A DNA stretch of 64,000 bases, from positions 124,001 through 188,000 of the forward strand of contig JACIWX010000002.1 in the NCBI GenBank assembly GCA_014360755.1, given 5' to 3'. The notes beneath the pieces were generated by a model. That model saw only the letters and a program-made list of their open reading frames with translations. It had not been told where the DNA came from and did no database searches. Source of the stretch: Chloroflexota bacterium. GTDB lineage: Bacteria; Chloroflexota; Anaerolineae; UBA2200. Shown piece after piece: positions 20,608-29,536 of this stretch. Numbering within the stretch: the first letter of the stretch is position 1; each line of letters starts with the position of its first letter. The translations under genes and the position numbers were made by a program.

Positions 20608-21288
20608 ATGGGAACAGGCTTGCACATCCTAATGCTCTCTCCCACCCTCCCCTGGCCCCTAAACACTAGGAAGCAAGATCCGCATCTACCACTCCTGCGG
20701 GAACTGGCGCGGGCGGTACATGAGGTGACGCTCCTTACCATGTTCCATGAGCCGTGCGGCCCGGAGGACCTGGAGGCCTTGAGAGCTCACTGCTAGGAGC
20801 TCCATGTGATTCGGATCAAGAGCAGTCCCCACCTGCAGGCCGCTATGAAATCGATCGTATCTCGCAGGCCCTATCGGGTGGTCAAGGCTTTGGCCTCGCT
20901 TCCTGGCGTTCGCGTTACAGGGCGGGTAGAAGACGTGAGGCCTTACTACGCGGAGGCCAAGGTGGCTGTGGCGCCCTTCCGTTACGGCGGTGGGACGAAA
21001 TTGAAAGTGCTAGAGGCGATGGCATTGGGTGTGCCGGTAGTGGCAACCTCGGTAGGTTGTCAGGGGATAGAGGCCGTGCCGGGGAGACACCTGTTCAAAG
21101 AAGACAGCGAGGCATCCTTTGCCCAGAGGGTAGTGACCCTGTTGCAGGAGGAGAATCTGCGCCAGAGGATAGCAGCGGAAGCCCGCAAGCTGGTGGAAGA
21201 GCGCTATAGCTGGCGTGCCATTATGAGAGATACCATAGGGCGTTTAGCACGGATGGTGGAAGGTGGGCGGCAAGATGAAGCTCGTTGA
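20608..21288 (+). pseudogene. Collapsed glycosyltransferase family 4 gene
   Basis: GAGGTGAG precedes the ATG. The N-terminal part (LHILMLSPTLPWPLNTRKQD, LLRELARAVHEVTLLTM) runs into an in-frame TAG at 20794-20796 and resumes as VIRIKSS...SRRPYRV. It then jumps directly to the C-terminal half (LPGVRVTGRVEDVRPYY, VAVAPFRYGGGTKLKVLEAM, GVPVVATSVGCQGIEA). About 150-200 central residues are missing, in frame. The 160-residue ORF at 20806 is the C-terminal half only. Confidence 0.85.
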
Positions 21289-21466
21289 GGCACTGAATCT
21301 CCTCTGGTATGTCTGGAGGCGCAACAATTGGATGCTGGACCCTCGATCTTGGTTCGGCAGGTTCGAGGAAGCCAGGATCGATCGCCCCATCTTTCTTTTA
21401 GGCGTGCAGGGTGAAGGAGTGACCGAGTTTCTTGCTGCTTTAGAATACCCTCGAAGAGCAAATTAA
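21275..21466 (+). pseudogene. Sulfotransferase gene, 5' fragment
   Basis: 63 residues: MKLVEALNLLWYVWRRNN, then ARIDRPIFLLGVQGEGVT, the N-terminal nucleotide-binding loop region of a bacterial sulfotransferase family. The frame ends at a stop 14 bases before the FkbM methyltransferase. Its 3' continuation lies on the other side of that gene (22490-22861). Confidence 0.65.
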
Positions 21467-21479
21467 AAGGAGGAGTAAT

Positions 21480-22472
21480 ATGAAAATAACACGTTATTTG
21501 CGTTTGGCTTTTCGAAGGCGTGAAGTAGCTTCCCAGATACTGAGGCATTTTCCGAAAAGAGTAGCAAAAGTAAGCAAAGAGCGCGGAATAGGTATAGGGA
21601 TCGGATATTTTCTTTATTACCTCTCGCACTATTCAGGTATACCGTTTGATAGCGCTTATTGGTGGCTGGTTAAGCGACGCTCACATGGGAGATTTGTTAA
21701 AACCCGTGTTCTAAACTTTGATATGTATCTGGACCTAAATGATCACGGGATTTCACGTCAGCTTTGGTTGGAGGGGATTCGTGAGCATGGCGCTGTCGCA
21801 GGCTATAAGAGAGAACTTTTGCACTTACGAGAGGTGGTGCGTAGTCCAATTACGATTTTAGAAGCTGGTAGCAATATAGGTTACTATGTCTTAATAGCTT
21901 ATCATACTTTGAAAGATGTGAGAATATTTGCAGTAGAGCCAGCCCCTGACAATGTCGAGCTGCTTCAACGAAACTTGAAACTGAATGGTTTAGAAAAGGT
22001 TGTCGAGGTGACAAAAGGGGGTCTAAGCGAGCAAAGCGGGAAAATGCCGTTATTCCTATCGGATGAGTCTAACGTGCATTCTATGGAGTATAACCGCTCT
22101 TCGGGGACCTATATTGATGTGCCTGTATGGAGCATAGATGACTTCCTTGAAATGAAAGGGCTTAAATCCAAAGATGTGCATGTATTGCGCATGGACACAG
22201 AAGGCCATGAATTGGCGATTCTCTTGGGGATGAAAAAAGTGCTGGATAGTAATACGCCAATGCTATGCTTTATCGAGTTTCATGATGTTCTTCTTAAAGA
22301 TGGAAGAATATATAAAGCAATAGAGTTACTGAAAAAACATGGTTTTTACCTCAGCTATGGTTGTGTCGATTATTTTATTGGAACAGTGGAAGAGTTTTGG
22401 AGTCTGGATGAATTGCCAGAAATACTTCAACGACATAGTGCTGCAGAAGTGTTTTTACGGCGAGGATATTAA
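21480..22472 (+). CDS. FkbM family methyltransferase
   Basis: 330 residues. The C-terminal FkbM domain has ITILEAGSNIGYYVLIAYHTL (SAM motif I), IFAVEPAPDNVELLQRNL, SIDDFLEMKGL and VHVLRMDTEGHELAILLG. These enzymes O-methylate sugars or polyketides. GGAGGAG precedes the ATG. It lies between the two halves of a sulfotransferase gene and is AT-richer than those halves, which suggests insertion or replacement. Confidence 0.9.
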   Translation: MKITRYLRLAFRRREVASQILRHFPKRVAKVSKERGIGIGIGYFLYYLSHYSGIPFDSAYWWLVKRRSHGRFVKTRVLNFDMYLDLNDHGISRQLWLEGIREHGAVAGYKRELLHLREVVRSPITILEAGSNIGYYVLIAYHTLKDVRIFAVEPAPDNVELLQRNLKLNGLEKVVEVTKGGLSEQSGKMPLFLSDESNVHSMEYNRSSGTYIDVPVWSIDDFLEMKGLKSKDVHVLRMDTEGHELAILLGMKKVLDSNTPMLCFIEFHDVLLKDGRIYKAIELLKKHGFYLSYGCVDYFIGTVEEFWSLDELPEILQRHSAAEVFLRRGY

Positions 22473-22489
22473 CGGCTTGGAAATAGCTA

Positions 22490-22861
22490 ACTCGGCATTC
22501 AACTTGTTACCAGCCGCCCTTGGGCAAGGCCCAGGATATCGAGTGGCTGAGGGGCAAGCTCTCATTCAAAGAGCGTCCGGAGATCTATGCCCAGCACTGG
22601 GCTAACTCCATTCGTTGCGCTCTGGAGGATCGCGAGGAAGACATGTTAGTTGTGCGCTTCGAGGACCTGTTGCAGGAGCCTGGGAAAACACTTCGGCAGA
22701 TTTGTGAGCATGTGGAGCTGGAGTTTGATGAAGACATGCTCCCGGCGGCACACCACAAAATCCCCTTCGGCTCCCGTTTTCGGGACCGCTGGTATCCCCT
22801 GGACCCGAAGCGGGCGCTTCATTATGCGGAGAATGAGATCTCCATAGGGGCGATATTGTAA
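22490..22861 (+). pseudogene. Sulfotransferase gene, 3' fragment
   Basis: The frame reads QPPLGKAQDIEWLRGKLSF, EIYAQHWANSIRCALE, MLVVRFEDLLQEPGKTLRQI and DRWYPLDPKRALHYAENEI to a stop at 22861. This is the acceptor-side and C-terminal region of the sulfotransferase whose start is at 21275. The middle, including the 3'-phosphate-binding R-D-P motif, is not found. Confidence 0.7.
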
Positions 22862-22988
22862 GTCTTTCGTGAAAAGCTCAGGGTATGAGCTCTTATCTTA
22901 GGATCTGGGTACCTCATAGTTGGATTATCTTGACGATCAATTAATTACGGAGTATAGTTACGATGAAAACATTGTACAGGAGAAGATT

Positions 22989-23963
22989 ATGAGTAAACGG
23001 GCTTTGGTCACAGGTGCTGGGGGTTTTATTGGGCATCACTTGGTAAAGTATCTCAAAAACAAGGGCTACTGGGTGCGCGGGGTAGACATCAAGCACCCCG
23101 AGTTTGAGCCCAGCCCCGCGGACGAGTTCGAGCTTTTGGACCTCAGGAAGTTTGAAAACTGCCTCATCACTACCCGCGGTGGTTTTGATGAAGTCTATCA
23201 TCTAGCTGCGGACATGGGCGGTATTGGTTACATTACTGCTATCCATGCCGATATTACCCGCAACAACGTTTTGATCAATGTGAATATGCTGGAAGCCTGC
23301 CGGATCAACGGGGCAGGACGGTTTTTCTTCTCCTCCTCGGCATGCGTTTATCCCCAATACAAGCAGAAGAGCCCGGATGTAACCCCACTCAGGGAGGAGG
23401 ATGCCTGGCCTGCTGATCCGGAAGAAGGCTATGGTCTGGAGAAGCTCTTCATGGAGAAGCTTTGTCAATATTATCGGGAGGATCATGGCCTCGAGACCCG
23501 TGTGGCCCGCTTCCACAACGTTTACGGCCCGTTAGGCACGTACGATGGAGGCAGAGAGAAAGCGCCGGCGGCCATTTGCCGCAAAGTGGCGCTGGCGAAG
23601 GATGGTGATGAAATAGAAGTCTGGGGTGATGGCAAGCAAACCCGTTCATTCCTCTACATTGAGGATTGCCTGGAAGGAGTCTACCGGCTGGTGCATTCAG
23701 ATTATCCTCACCCTCTTAATATTGGCTCAGACCGTCTGGTGACCATAGACGAACTCATTGACATCGTGGCCCGGATATCGGGCAAGAGTATCAAAAAGCG
23801 TTATGACCTTACCAAACCTCAGGGTGTGCGCGGCCGCAACAGCGACAACACCAAAATGCGAGAGGTCCTCGGCTGGGAGCCGCAAGTCCCCTTGGAGAAA
23901 GGCCTGGAAATCACTTACCGCTGGATCGAGGGAGAGTTGCGCAAAGCAGGGCGCATACCCTGA
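22989..23963 (+). CDS. GDP-mannose 3,5-epimerase-like NAD-dependent epimerase
   Basis: 324 residues from the ATG at 22989 (AGGAG upstream); the track start at 22920 is unsupported. It has the Rossmann motif ALVTGAGGFIGHHLVKYL, HLAADMGGIGYI, FFSSSACVYPQYKQ and YGLEKLFME (catalytic YxxxK), then RFHNVYGPLGTYDGGREKAPAA. The DMGGIGY segment and the unusually long loop are typical of GDP-mannose 3,5-epimerase, which makes GDP-L-galactose or GDP-gulose. The product probably feeds the polysaccharide. Confidence 0.9.
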   Translation: MSKRALVTGAGGFIGHHLVKYLKNKGYWVRGVDIKHPEFEPSPADEFELLDLRKFENCLITTRGGFDEVYHLAADMGGIGYITAIHADITRNNVLINVNMLEACRINGAGRFFFSSSACVYPQYKQKSPDVTPLREEDAWPADPEEGYGLEKLFMEKLCQYYREDHGLETRVARFHNVYGPLGTYDGGREKAPAAICRKVALAKDGDEIEVWGDGKQTRSFLYIEDCLEGVYRLVHSDYPHPLNIGSDRLVTIDELIDIVARISGKSIKKRYDLTKPQGVRGRNSDNTKMREVLGWEPQVPLEKGLEITYRWIEGELRKAGRIP

Positions 23964-23975
23964 GGTGAGCGCACG

Positions 23976-25220
23976 GTGATTATGGTGTCCAAGCGGCAGA
24001 ACAGGCTTTTAGTCATCAATCAATACTATACACCGGATGTGGCGTCTACCGGTCAGTACGCTGCCGAAATCTGTGAGGATCTGGCTCGGGAAGGTTTTGA
24101 AATCCACGTGGTGACCGGTCAGCCAAGCTACACCGTTTCTTCGCCAGACGCACCTCCCTTCGAAGTCCGCAATGGGGTTTACGTTTACAGAGTTCCCCTG
24201 GGCCGTTCTCGAGGACGGGAGAGGATGCGCACCAGGTTGGCCGGATACATGCGTTTTCTGGTCGGAGCATGGTGGCAGGCGCGACGCCTGGTTAGATCGA
24301 AGCCTTTTGATTTGGTGATGACCTTTCACAACCCACCTTTTGTCCCTCTCATCGGGGCATATCTGGCCAGCCGGTATGGGCTCAGGTACGTGTATGTTCC
24401 GTACGATATCCATCCGGATGTTCTTCTGGCGACCGGTTGGCGCTTACCCGCACCTCTGGTTCGACTTTGGGAGGGGTTGAACCGGTGGGTTTTTAGCCAT
24501 GCTTCCGCCGTTGTGGTGCTGGGAGAGGGAATGAAGCGCACGCTGGTCGAAGGCAAAGGGGTGCCTCGAGAGAAGGTATGGGTTATCCCCCTCTGGGGAC
24601 GCCCGGAATTGAAGCCTGTCCCGCGTGCACAATCCATCAGGGAGGAACTCGGGATTAAAGAGAACGAGCTTTTGCTCCTCTATGCCGGTAATATGGGCAT
24701 TCTACATCCGCTGGAGCCCATCATAGACGCCGCGGCCCTGTTACAGGGCCTGCCCGTTCGCATCCTCTTTCTGGGGGACGGGGCGAAGCGGGAGCGTCTT
24801 GTGAGGCGGGTGGAAAAGGAAGGTATTGGCCAGGTGAATTTCCTGCCCTATCAGCCCGAGGAGCGCTTTGCGCGACTGGTCGCCGCTGCGGATGGCTGTC
24901 TGGTGGTTCTTGAGGCGGGCTTGGAACGCTTCGCTTTGCCTTCTCGAGCCTTCACTTTTCTGTCAGCCGGTCGGCCTCTGATCACCTTGATGGCTCCCGA
25001 TGCCGATGTGGCGCGCCTAGTCACTGAAACAGGTTGCGGCTGGAATGTGACCAGCGGGCAGGAATTGGCCGATCTTGTTCGGGAGCTCCTCGAAGACCGG
25101 CAGGAGGTGCTTCGTCGGGGAAGGCGCGCAAGGGAGATTTACGATGAGCGGTTCCGGCGGGACCGGGTGATCCGGGCGTATGCCGGGGTCTTTGAGGCGG
25201 TCCTGAACCAGAGGACATAG
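23976..25220 (+). CDS. WbuB-like glycosyltransferase family 4
   Basis: 414 residues, GTG start with GAGGTGAG upstream. The N-terminal half, LLVINQYYTPDVASTGQYAAEICEDLA, is the WbuB-like acceptor domain. The C-terminal half has LLLYAGNMGILHPLEPIIDAA, RILFLGDGAKRERL and CLVVLEAGLERFALPSRAFTFLSAGRPLI. It probably adds an amino sugar such as L-FucNAc-like units to the repeat unit. It is followed by the initiating sugar transferase. Confidence 0.9.
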   Translation: MIMVSKRQNRLLVINQYYTPDVASTGQYAAEICEDLAREGFEIHVVTGQPSYTVSSPDAPPFEVRNGVYVYRVPLGRSRGRERMRTRLAGYMRFLVGAWWQARRLVRSKPFDLVMTFHNPPFVPLIGAYLASRYGLRYVYVPYDIHPDVLLATGWRLPAPLVRLWEGLNRWVFSHASAVVVLGEGMKRTLVEGKGVPREKVWVIPLWGRPELKPVPRAQSIREELGIKENELLLLYAGNMGILHPLEPIIDAAALLQGLPVRILFLGDGAKRERLVRRVEKEGIGQVNFLPYQPEERFARLVAAADGCLVVLEAGLERFALPSRAFTFLSAGRPLITLMAPDADVARLVTETGCGWNVTSGQELADLVRELLEDRQEVLRRGRRAREIYDERFRRDRVIRAYAGVFEAVLNQRT

Positions 25221-25281
25221 ATGAGCACAGGAAAAAGTTCCAGTGTCCTCTGCGCCTCTGTGAATTTCAAGGGAGGTGAAT

Positions 25282-26841
25282 GTGAAAGCAGAAGTTGAGG
25301 AATTTGTCTTGCCCGGCGAGAGAACCACCCGTTCTTTTCTTTCCCTTTCGTCTCCTGACCGCCGGGCTTTTCTGTTAGCCGTAGACCTCCTTGCTCTTAA
25401 CGCGGGGTTGGCTGTATCCCTGGCTTTCAGGAAGCAGTACGAGCTAAATGCCCAACTTCTTCTGCGCTATCCCTTATGGTTTATCTTGTTGTCCCTCCTC
25501 TGGCTCCTTTGGGCCCGCGCTTTTGACGCCTATGATTTGCGATTGGCAGGCCGTTTTGGCTCTTCTGCTCGGGCGGTGTTTCTGGCCGGGGCGCTCACCG
25601 TCGGAATCTACCTCTTGATCCCGTACATCACGCCGCCACTACCGAGCTCCCGCTCTGCGCTCTTTGCTTTCCCCCTGCTGGCTTTTGCGTTCCTTCTCGT
25701 CGGCCGGGGGTTGTATTGTGTGGCCCTCACCCAACCCGCTTTTCACCGCCGGGTCCTCATCATCGGCGCGGGCTGGGCCGGTCGCACCATCGCGGAGGCC
25801 CTGGCCGGGCACGGGGACGGAACATACCAGGTGGTGGGCTTCGTGGATGATGACCCGGCCAAATTGGGCAAGGGAGCGTGGGAGATTGGGAACAGGGGAG
25901 AATTCACCTCTGCACCTCTGCACGTCTGCACCCGCGCTCCGAAAGCACCCCAGCACCTGTGCTCCGAAAGCACCCCTGCACCTCCGCCCCCCGGCACCTC
26001 CGCACCTCTGCTCGTGCTGGGTAACCGCCACTCCCTCCCGGCCCTGATCCGTCAACATCGCGTGGATACCCTGATTCTGGCGATCACGCACGATGTCAAC
26101 GGCGAGTTGCTGCAGACCTTGATGGACTGTCTGGAACTGGGGGTGGAGATTGTCCCGATGCCCGTCCTCTACGAGCAACTCACCAGTCGGGTGCCGGTGG
26201 AGCACGTGGGCAGCAACTGGTACGTGGCTATGCCGCTGGACCATCCCCAGACCAAACCGCTCAACCGGGCGGTCAAGCGGGCATTCGACATCGTCGGCGC
26301 TGCACTGGGCCTGCTCTTCCTTGCCCTGGCCTTCCCCTTCATCGCCTTGGCCATCTACCTGGACTCCCCCGGACCGATCTTCTACACCCAGGAGCGGGTC
26401 GGGCAGGGTGGCCGCGTCTTCAAGGTCTACAAGTTCCGGTCGATGGTCCCCAACGCGGAGCAGGGGCGGGCGGTGTGGGCGCAGGAGAACGACCCCCGGG
26501 TCACCCGGGTGGGCCGCATCCTGCGCAAGGCTCACATAGATGAATTCCCCCAGTTCCTGAACATCCTGAAGGGCGAGATGAGCGCGGTGGGGCCCCGGCC
26601 GGAGCGGCCGGAGTTCGTGGAGGAACTGGCCCGGGAGATCCCCTTTTACCGTGTGCGCCATGCGGTAAAACCCGGCATGGCCGGCTGGGGCCTGGTGAAG
26701 CAGGGGTACGGCTCATCGAAAGAGGACGCTTTGCTGAAGCTGCAATATGACCTCTACTACATCAAGCACCAGTCGCTGTGGCTGGACTTGGTCATCTTGC
26801 TGAAAACGATTGTGGATACATTCACATTGCAGGGAAGATGA
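25282..26841 (+). CDS. Polyprenyl glycosylphosphotransferase initiating EPS synthesis
   Basis: 519 residues. About four N-terminal membrane segments and a CoA-binding-like domain (RRVLIIGAGWAGRTIAEAL) precede the C-terminal bacterial sugar transferase domain (RAFDIVGAALGLLFLAL, YTQERVGQGGRVFKVYKFRSM, FLNILKGEMSAVGPRPERPEF). It transfers sugar-1-phosphate to undecaprenyl phosphate, the first committed step. The GTG at 25282 fits GGGAGG; the GTG at 25276 overlaps it. An odd Pro/His/Ala-rich stretch of about 35 residues after EIGNRGEF interrupts the usual run into LVLGNRHSLPALI. Confidence 0.93.
   Translation: MKAEVEEFVLPGERTTRSFLSLSSPDRRAFLLAVDLLALNAGLAVSLAFRKQYELNAQLLLRYPLWFILLSLLWLLWARAFDAYDLRLAGRFGSSARAVFLAGALTVGIYLLIPYITPPLPSSRSALFAFPLLAFAFLLVGRGLYCVALTQPAFHRRVLIIGAGWAGRTIAEALAGHGDGTYQVVGFVDDDPAKLGKGAWEIGNRGEFTSAPLHVCTRAPKAPQHLCSESTPAPPPPGTSAPLLVLGNRHSLPALIRQHRVDTLILAITHDVNGELLQTLMDCLELGVEIVPMPVLYEQLTSRVPVEHVGSNWYVAMPLDHPQTKPLNRAVKRAFDIVGAALGLLFLALAFPFIALAIYLDSPGPIFYTQERVGQGGRVFKVYKFRSMVPNAEQGRAVWAQENDPRVTRVGRILRKAHIDEFPQFLNILKGEMSAVGPRPERPEFVEELAREIPFYRVRHAVKPGMAGWGLVKQGYGSSKEDALLKLQYDLYYIKHQSLWLDLVILLKTIVDTFTLQGR
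25905..26011 (+). repeat. In-frame low-complexity repeat inside the sugar transferase gene
   Basis: About 107 bases of imperfect CACCTCTGCACCTC-type repeats, including GCTCCGAAAGCACCCC twice with a 25-base period (25936 and 25961). It falls between a Rossmann-type domain and the next conserved segment and keeps the frame. A similar CTCTGCGCCTCTGTG phrase lies just upstream of the gene (about 25245-25265). Confidence 0.7.
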
Positions 26842-26874
26842 ATTAGCTGGTAGCAAGTAGCAGGCAGGAAATAT

Positions 26875-28044
26875 ATGTCAAGTTCTTTCAAGGTCTCTCG
26901 TAGTCAGCCCCCACAAGTCGTCATCATCGGCGCTTCAGCGGCTGGCCTGTTCACCGCCTACTTGCTGGCGAAAGAGGGTGTGCGCGTCCGCCTGTTTGAT
27001 GAATCGGAGCAGTTGGGTCCGCCGCCTCGCACCCTCATCGTTACCAGCCGCATCTGCGACGTCCTGGGGTTCGTCCCCAGAGAAGCCATCGTTCATCAGA
27101 CCCCTCATGTCCAGCTCTTCTCACCGGGGCGCTCGGCCAGCATTCACCTCCGCCAGCCTGACCTGATTATAGAGCGCGAGGCACTGATCCGGTTGCTAGC
27201 CAACAAGGCCAGGGCCGCTGGGGCGGAGATCTGCCTGGGCGACCGCTTCCTCGGTCTAGAGCCCGAACGTGGCGGTCTGGTCCTCAGGTTGGAGAACTCG
27301 TGCGGGCATGTAGAGCACGTGCGGACGCGAGTTCTGATCGGAGCCGATGGCGCTTCTAGCCAGGTGGCCAGAGCGATGCAGCGAGACAGCCACCAGAAGG
27401 TGTTTATCTTACAGGCCCGGGTTGTCTTGCCCCCGGGGGCCAGTCCCGACACCACCCAGGTGTGGTTCGATCCGCGGAGCACCCGCTACTTCTACTGGCT
27501 GATTCCGGAGTCGCAAGATCGCGGGGTCGTCGGCCTGATCGCTGAGAACCGGCACCAGGCCCGAAGAACACTGGACCACTTCCTTAGTGTCCAGAATCTC
27601 GAGCCCTTGGACTACCAGAGCGCACCAGTGCCGTTCTATACCCCAAACTCGGCACCCTGGAGAAGGATCTCTGGAGCGCGTATCTTCCTGGTCGGAGATG
27701 CCGCTGCTCAAGTCAAAGTAACCACAGTTGGCGGCGTGGTGACTGGGTTGCGAGGTGCACAGGCCGTGGCCCGCGCTATCTTGCAGGGCAATAACTTGGG
27801 TCAAGAATGGAGAGCCTTAGAGAGGGAGTTGAAGCTACACTTGTTCGTACGCCGAGTGCTCGACCATCTGGGTCCTTCTGACTATGACCAGTTGTTGAGC
27901 CTGGTGAATGCACGAGCGCAGAGAGTCTTGGCCGCTCGCACACGGGATGAAGCAGGTCCTGCTCTCTTCCTTTCGCTTCTCGTGGAACCCAGGCTCTTCT
28001 TGCTTGCTGCCAGACATTTTCCCTGGCGCAATGGCACCGTTTGA
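26875..28044 (+). CDS. FAD-dependent oxidoreductase, geranylgeranyl-reductase-like
   Basis: 389 residues. The dinucleotide-binding motif VVIIGASAAGLFTAYLLAKEG is followed by VLIGADGASSQVARAM and IFLVGDAAAQVKVTTVGGVVTGLRGAQAVARAIL. This is the layout of the PHBH/geranylgeranyl reductase superfamily, which acts on polyprenyl or lipid substrates. The GG of the usual GxGxxG is GASAAG. In this setting it might reduce a polyprenyl carrier or menaquinone side chain (inference). It is not clearly part of the sugar pathway. Confidence 0.82.
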   Translation: MSSSFKVSRSQPPQVVIIGASAAGLFTAYLLAKEGVRVRLFDESEQLGPPPRTLIVTSRICDVLGFVPREAIVHQTPHVQLFSPGRSASIHLRQPDLIIEREALIRLLANKARAAGAEICLGDRFLGLEPERGGLVLRLENSCGHVEHVRTRVLIGADGASSQVARAMQRDSHQKVFILQARVVLPPGASPDTTQVWFDPRSTRYFYWLIPESQDRGVVGLIAENRHQARRTLDHFLSVQNLEPLDYQSAPVPFYTPNSAPWRRISGARIFLVGDAAAQVKVTTVGGVVTGLRGAQAVARAILQGNNLGQEWRALERELKLHLFVRRVLDHLGPSDYDQLLSLVNARAQRVLAARTRDEAGPALFLSLLVEPRLFLLAARHFPWRNGTV

Positions 28045-28086
28045 GCATTGCCAATCCGTTGCTTTTGAGGCAGAGGAGAATTGCCT

Positions 28087-29520
28087 ATGCATATACGCTT
28101 TGGTACTGACGGGTGGAGAGCCGTTATTGCGGAGGACTTTACCTTTGAGAACATTCGCCATGTGGCACAAGCGGTAGCAGAATTCATTCACGAGCAGGCA
28201 GAAGATGCAAGCCCGTCTGCCATAGTCGGCTTTGATACCCGTTTTCTCTCTGACCGCTTTGCGATAGCCGTAGCGGAAGTGTTGGCTGGAAACGATGTGC
28301 AGGTGATTATGAGCCGTCTTGCGTGCCCGACGCCTGTAGCGTCCTTTGCTGTGCGGCACTTTGCGACTACGGCAGGGGTGATGATCACCGCCAGTCATAA
28401 TCCACCGCGTTACAACGGTTTTAAGCTTAAGGACGCTACGGGCGGTTCAGCCAGCCCTACTGCGATACGATGGGTGGAGGAAAGAATCGCTGCCAATCTC
28501 GCAAACGGCGTGCAACTGCGCATCCTGGACCAGGACCAGGCGTTGGCTCGTGGAGTCATCCGGCAACAAAATTTCTTTCCCTTTTACTTGGAACACCTCA
28601 AGCGTTTTGTGGATCTGGATGTGATTGGCAAGGCTGGATTGCGAGTGGCAGTGGATGCCATGCATGGCTCAGGTCGAGGATATCTGCGCTCGATTTTGAC
28701 CATGGCAGGATGCGATGTGATGGAGATCCGCGGTGACATGAACCCGGGATTTGGTGGAATCTACCCCGAGCCTATCGAACGCAACTTGTCAGCATTGGTG
28801 GCTGCAGTACGCGACAACCGTTGTGATCTGGGCTTGGCCACCGATGGCGATGCAGATCGCATAGGGGCAGTGGATGCCATGGGCCATTTTGTAGATCCCC
28901 AGCGGATTTTTGCGCTGGTGCTGCGGCACCTGGTTGAAAGGCGGGGATGGCGTGGCGACGTGGTGAAGACAGTGTCCACCACGCAACTGGTCAATTCTCT
29001 GGCAGCACGGTATGGTTTGACCGTCCACGAGACGCCTGTTGGGTTCAACCATGTAGCAGACCTTATGGCACGCAACAGTGCCCTGATCGGTGGGGAGGAG
29101 AGCGGAGGCATCAGCATCAGGGGGCACGTGCCCGTTGGGGATGGCATTTTGATGGGACTGCTGTTGGCAGAGATTGTTGCCTATCATGGGCAGCCTCTGC
29201 ATCAAATCGTACAAGATTTGCTCGATGATGTGGGTCCATTTCGCTACGCTCGCCGCGATGTCCATACGCGTGTTTTCGATAAGAGGGCTCTGGTCTCTGA
29301 GCTGGTCTCCTCTGCGCCGTCACAGATAGCTGGGCTTGCCGTTGTCAAGGTAAATAACCTGGACGGCGTCAAATACCTGTTGGAAGACGATAGCTGGCTG
29401 CTTATCCGACCCTCGGGTACAGAACCAGTGCTGCGCATCTACGCCGAAGGACGTAGCCCGTCCGCAGTGGAGGCTTTATTGGAAGAGGGAACTCGACTGG
29501 GGGCGAAATGGATGAAATAA
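28087..29520 (+). CDS. Phosphoglucomutase/phosphomannomutase family protein
   Basis: 477 residues from the ATG at 28087 (GAGGAG upstream); the track start six bases earlier is a TTG. The active-site serine loop is ITASHNPPRYNGFKLK, metal binding is LATDGDADRIGAVD, sugar binding is GGEESGGI, and phosphate binding is RPSGTEPVLRIYAEG. It interconverts hexose 6- and 1-phosphates and supplies sugar nucleotide precursors. Full length for the family. Confidence 0.94.
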   Translation: MHIRFGTDGWRAVIAEDFTFENIRHVAQAVAEFIHEQAEDASPSAIVGFDTRFLSDRFAIAVAEVLAGNDVQVIMSRLACPTPVASFAVRHFATTAGVMITASHNPPRYNGFKLKDATGGSASPTAIRWVEERIAANLANGVQLRILDQDQALARGVIRQQNFFPFYLEHLKRFVDLDVIGKAGLRVAVDAMHGSGRGYLRSILTMAGCDVMEIRGDMNPGFGGIYPEPIERNLSALVAAVRDNRCDLGLATDGDADRIGAVDAMGHFVDPQRIFALVLRHLVERRGWRGDVVKTVSTTQLVNSLAARYGLTVHETPVGFNHVADLMARNSALIGGEESGGISIRGHVPVGDGILMGLLLAEIVAYHGQPLHQIVQDLLDDVGPFRYARRDVHTRVFDKRALVSELVSSAPSQIAGLAVVKVNNLDGVKYLLEDDSWLLIRPSGTEPVLRIYAEGRSPSAVEALLEEGTRLGAKWMK

Positions 29521-29536
29521 CGCCAGAGGGTGCCAA

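Noticed and set aside
25639-26661. 340-residue minus-strand ORF
   Set aside because: Antisense of the sugar transferase gene.
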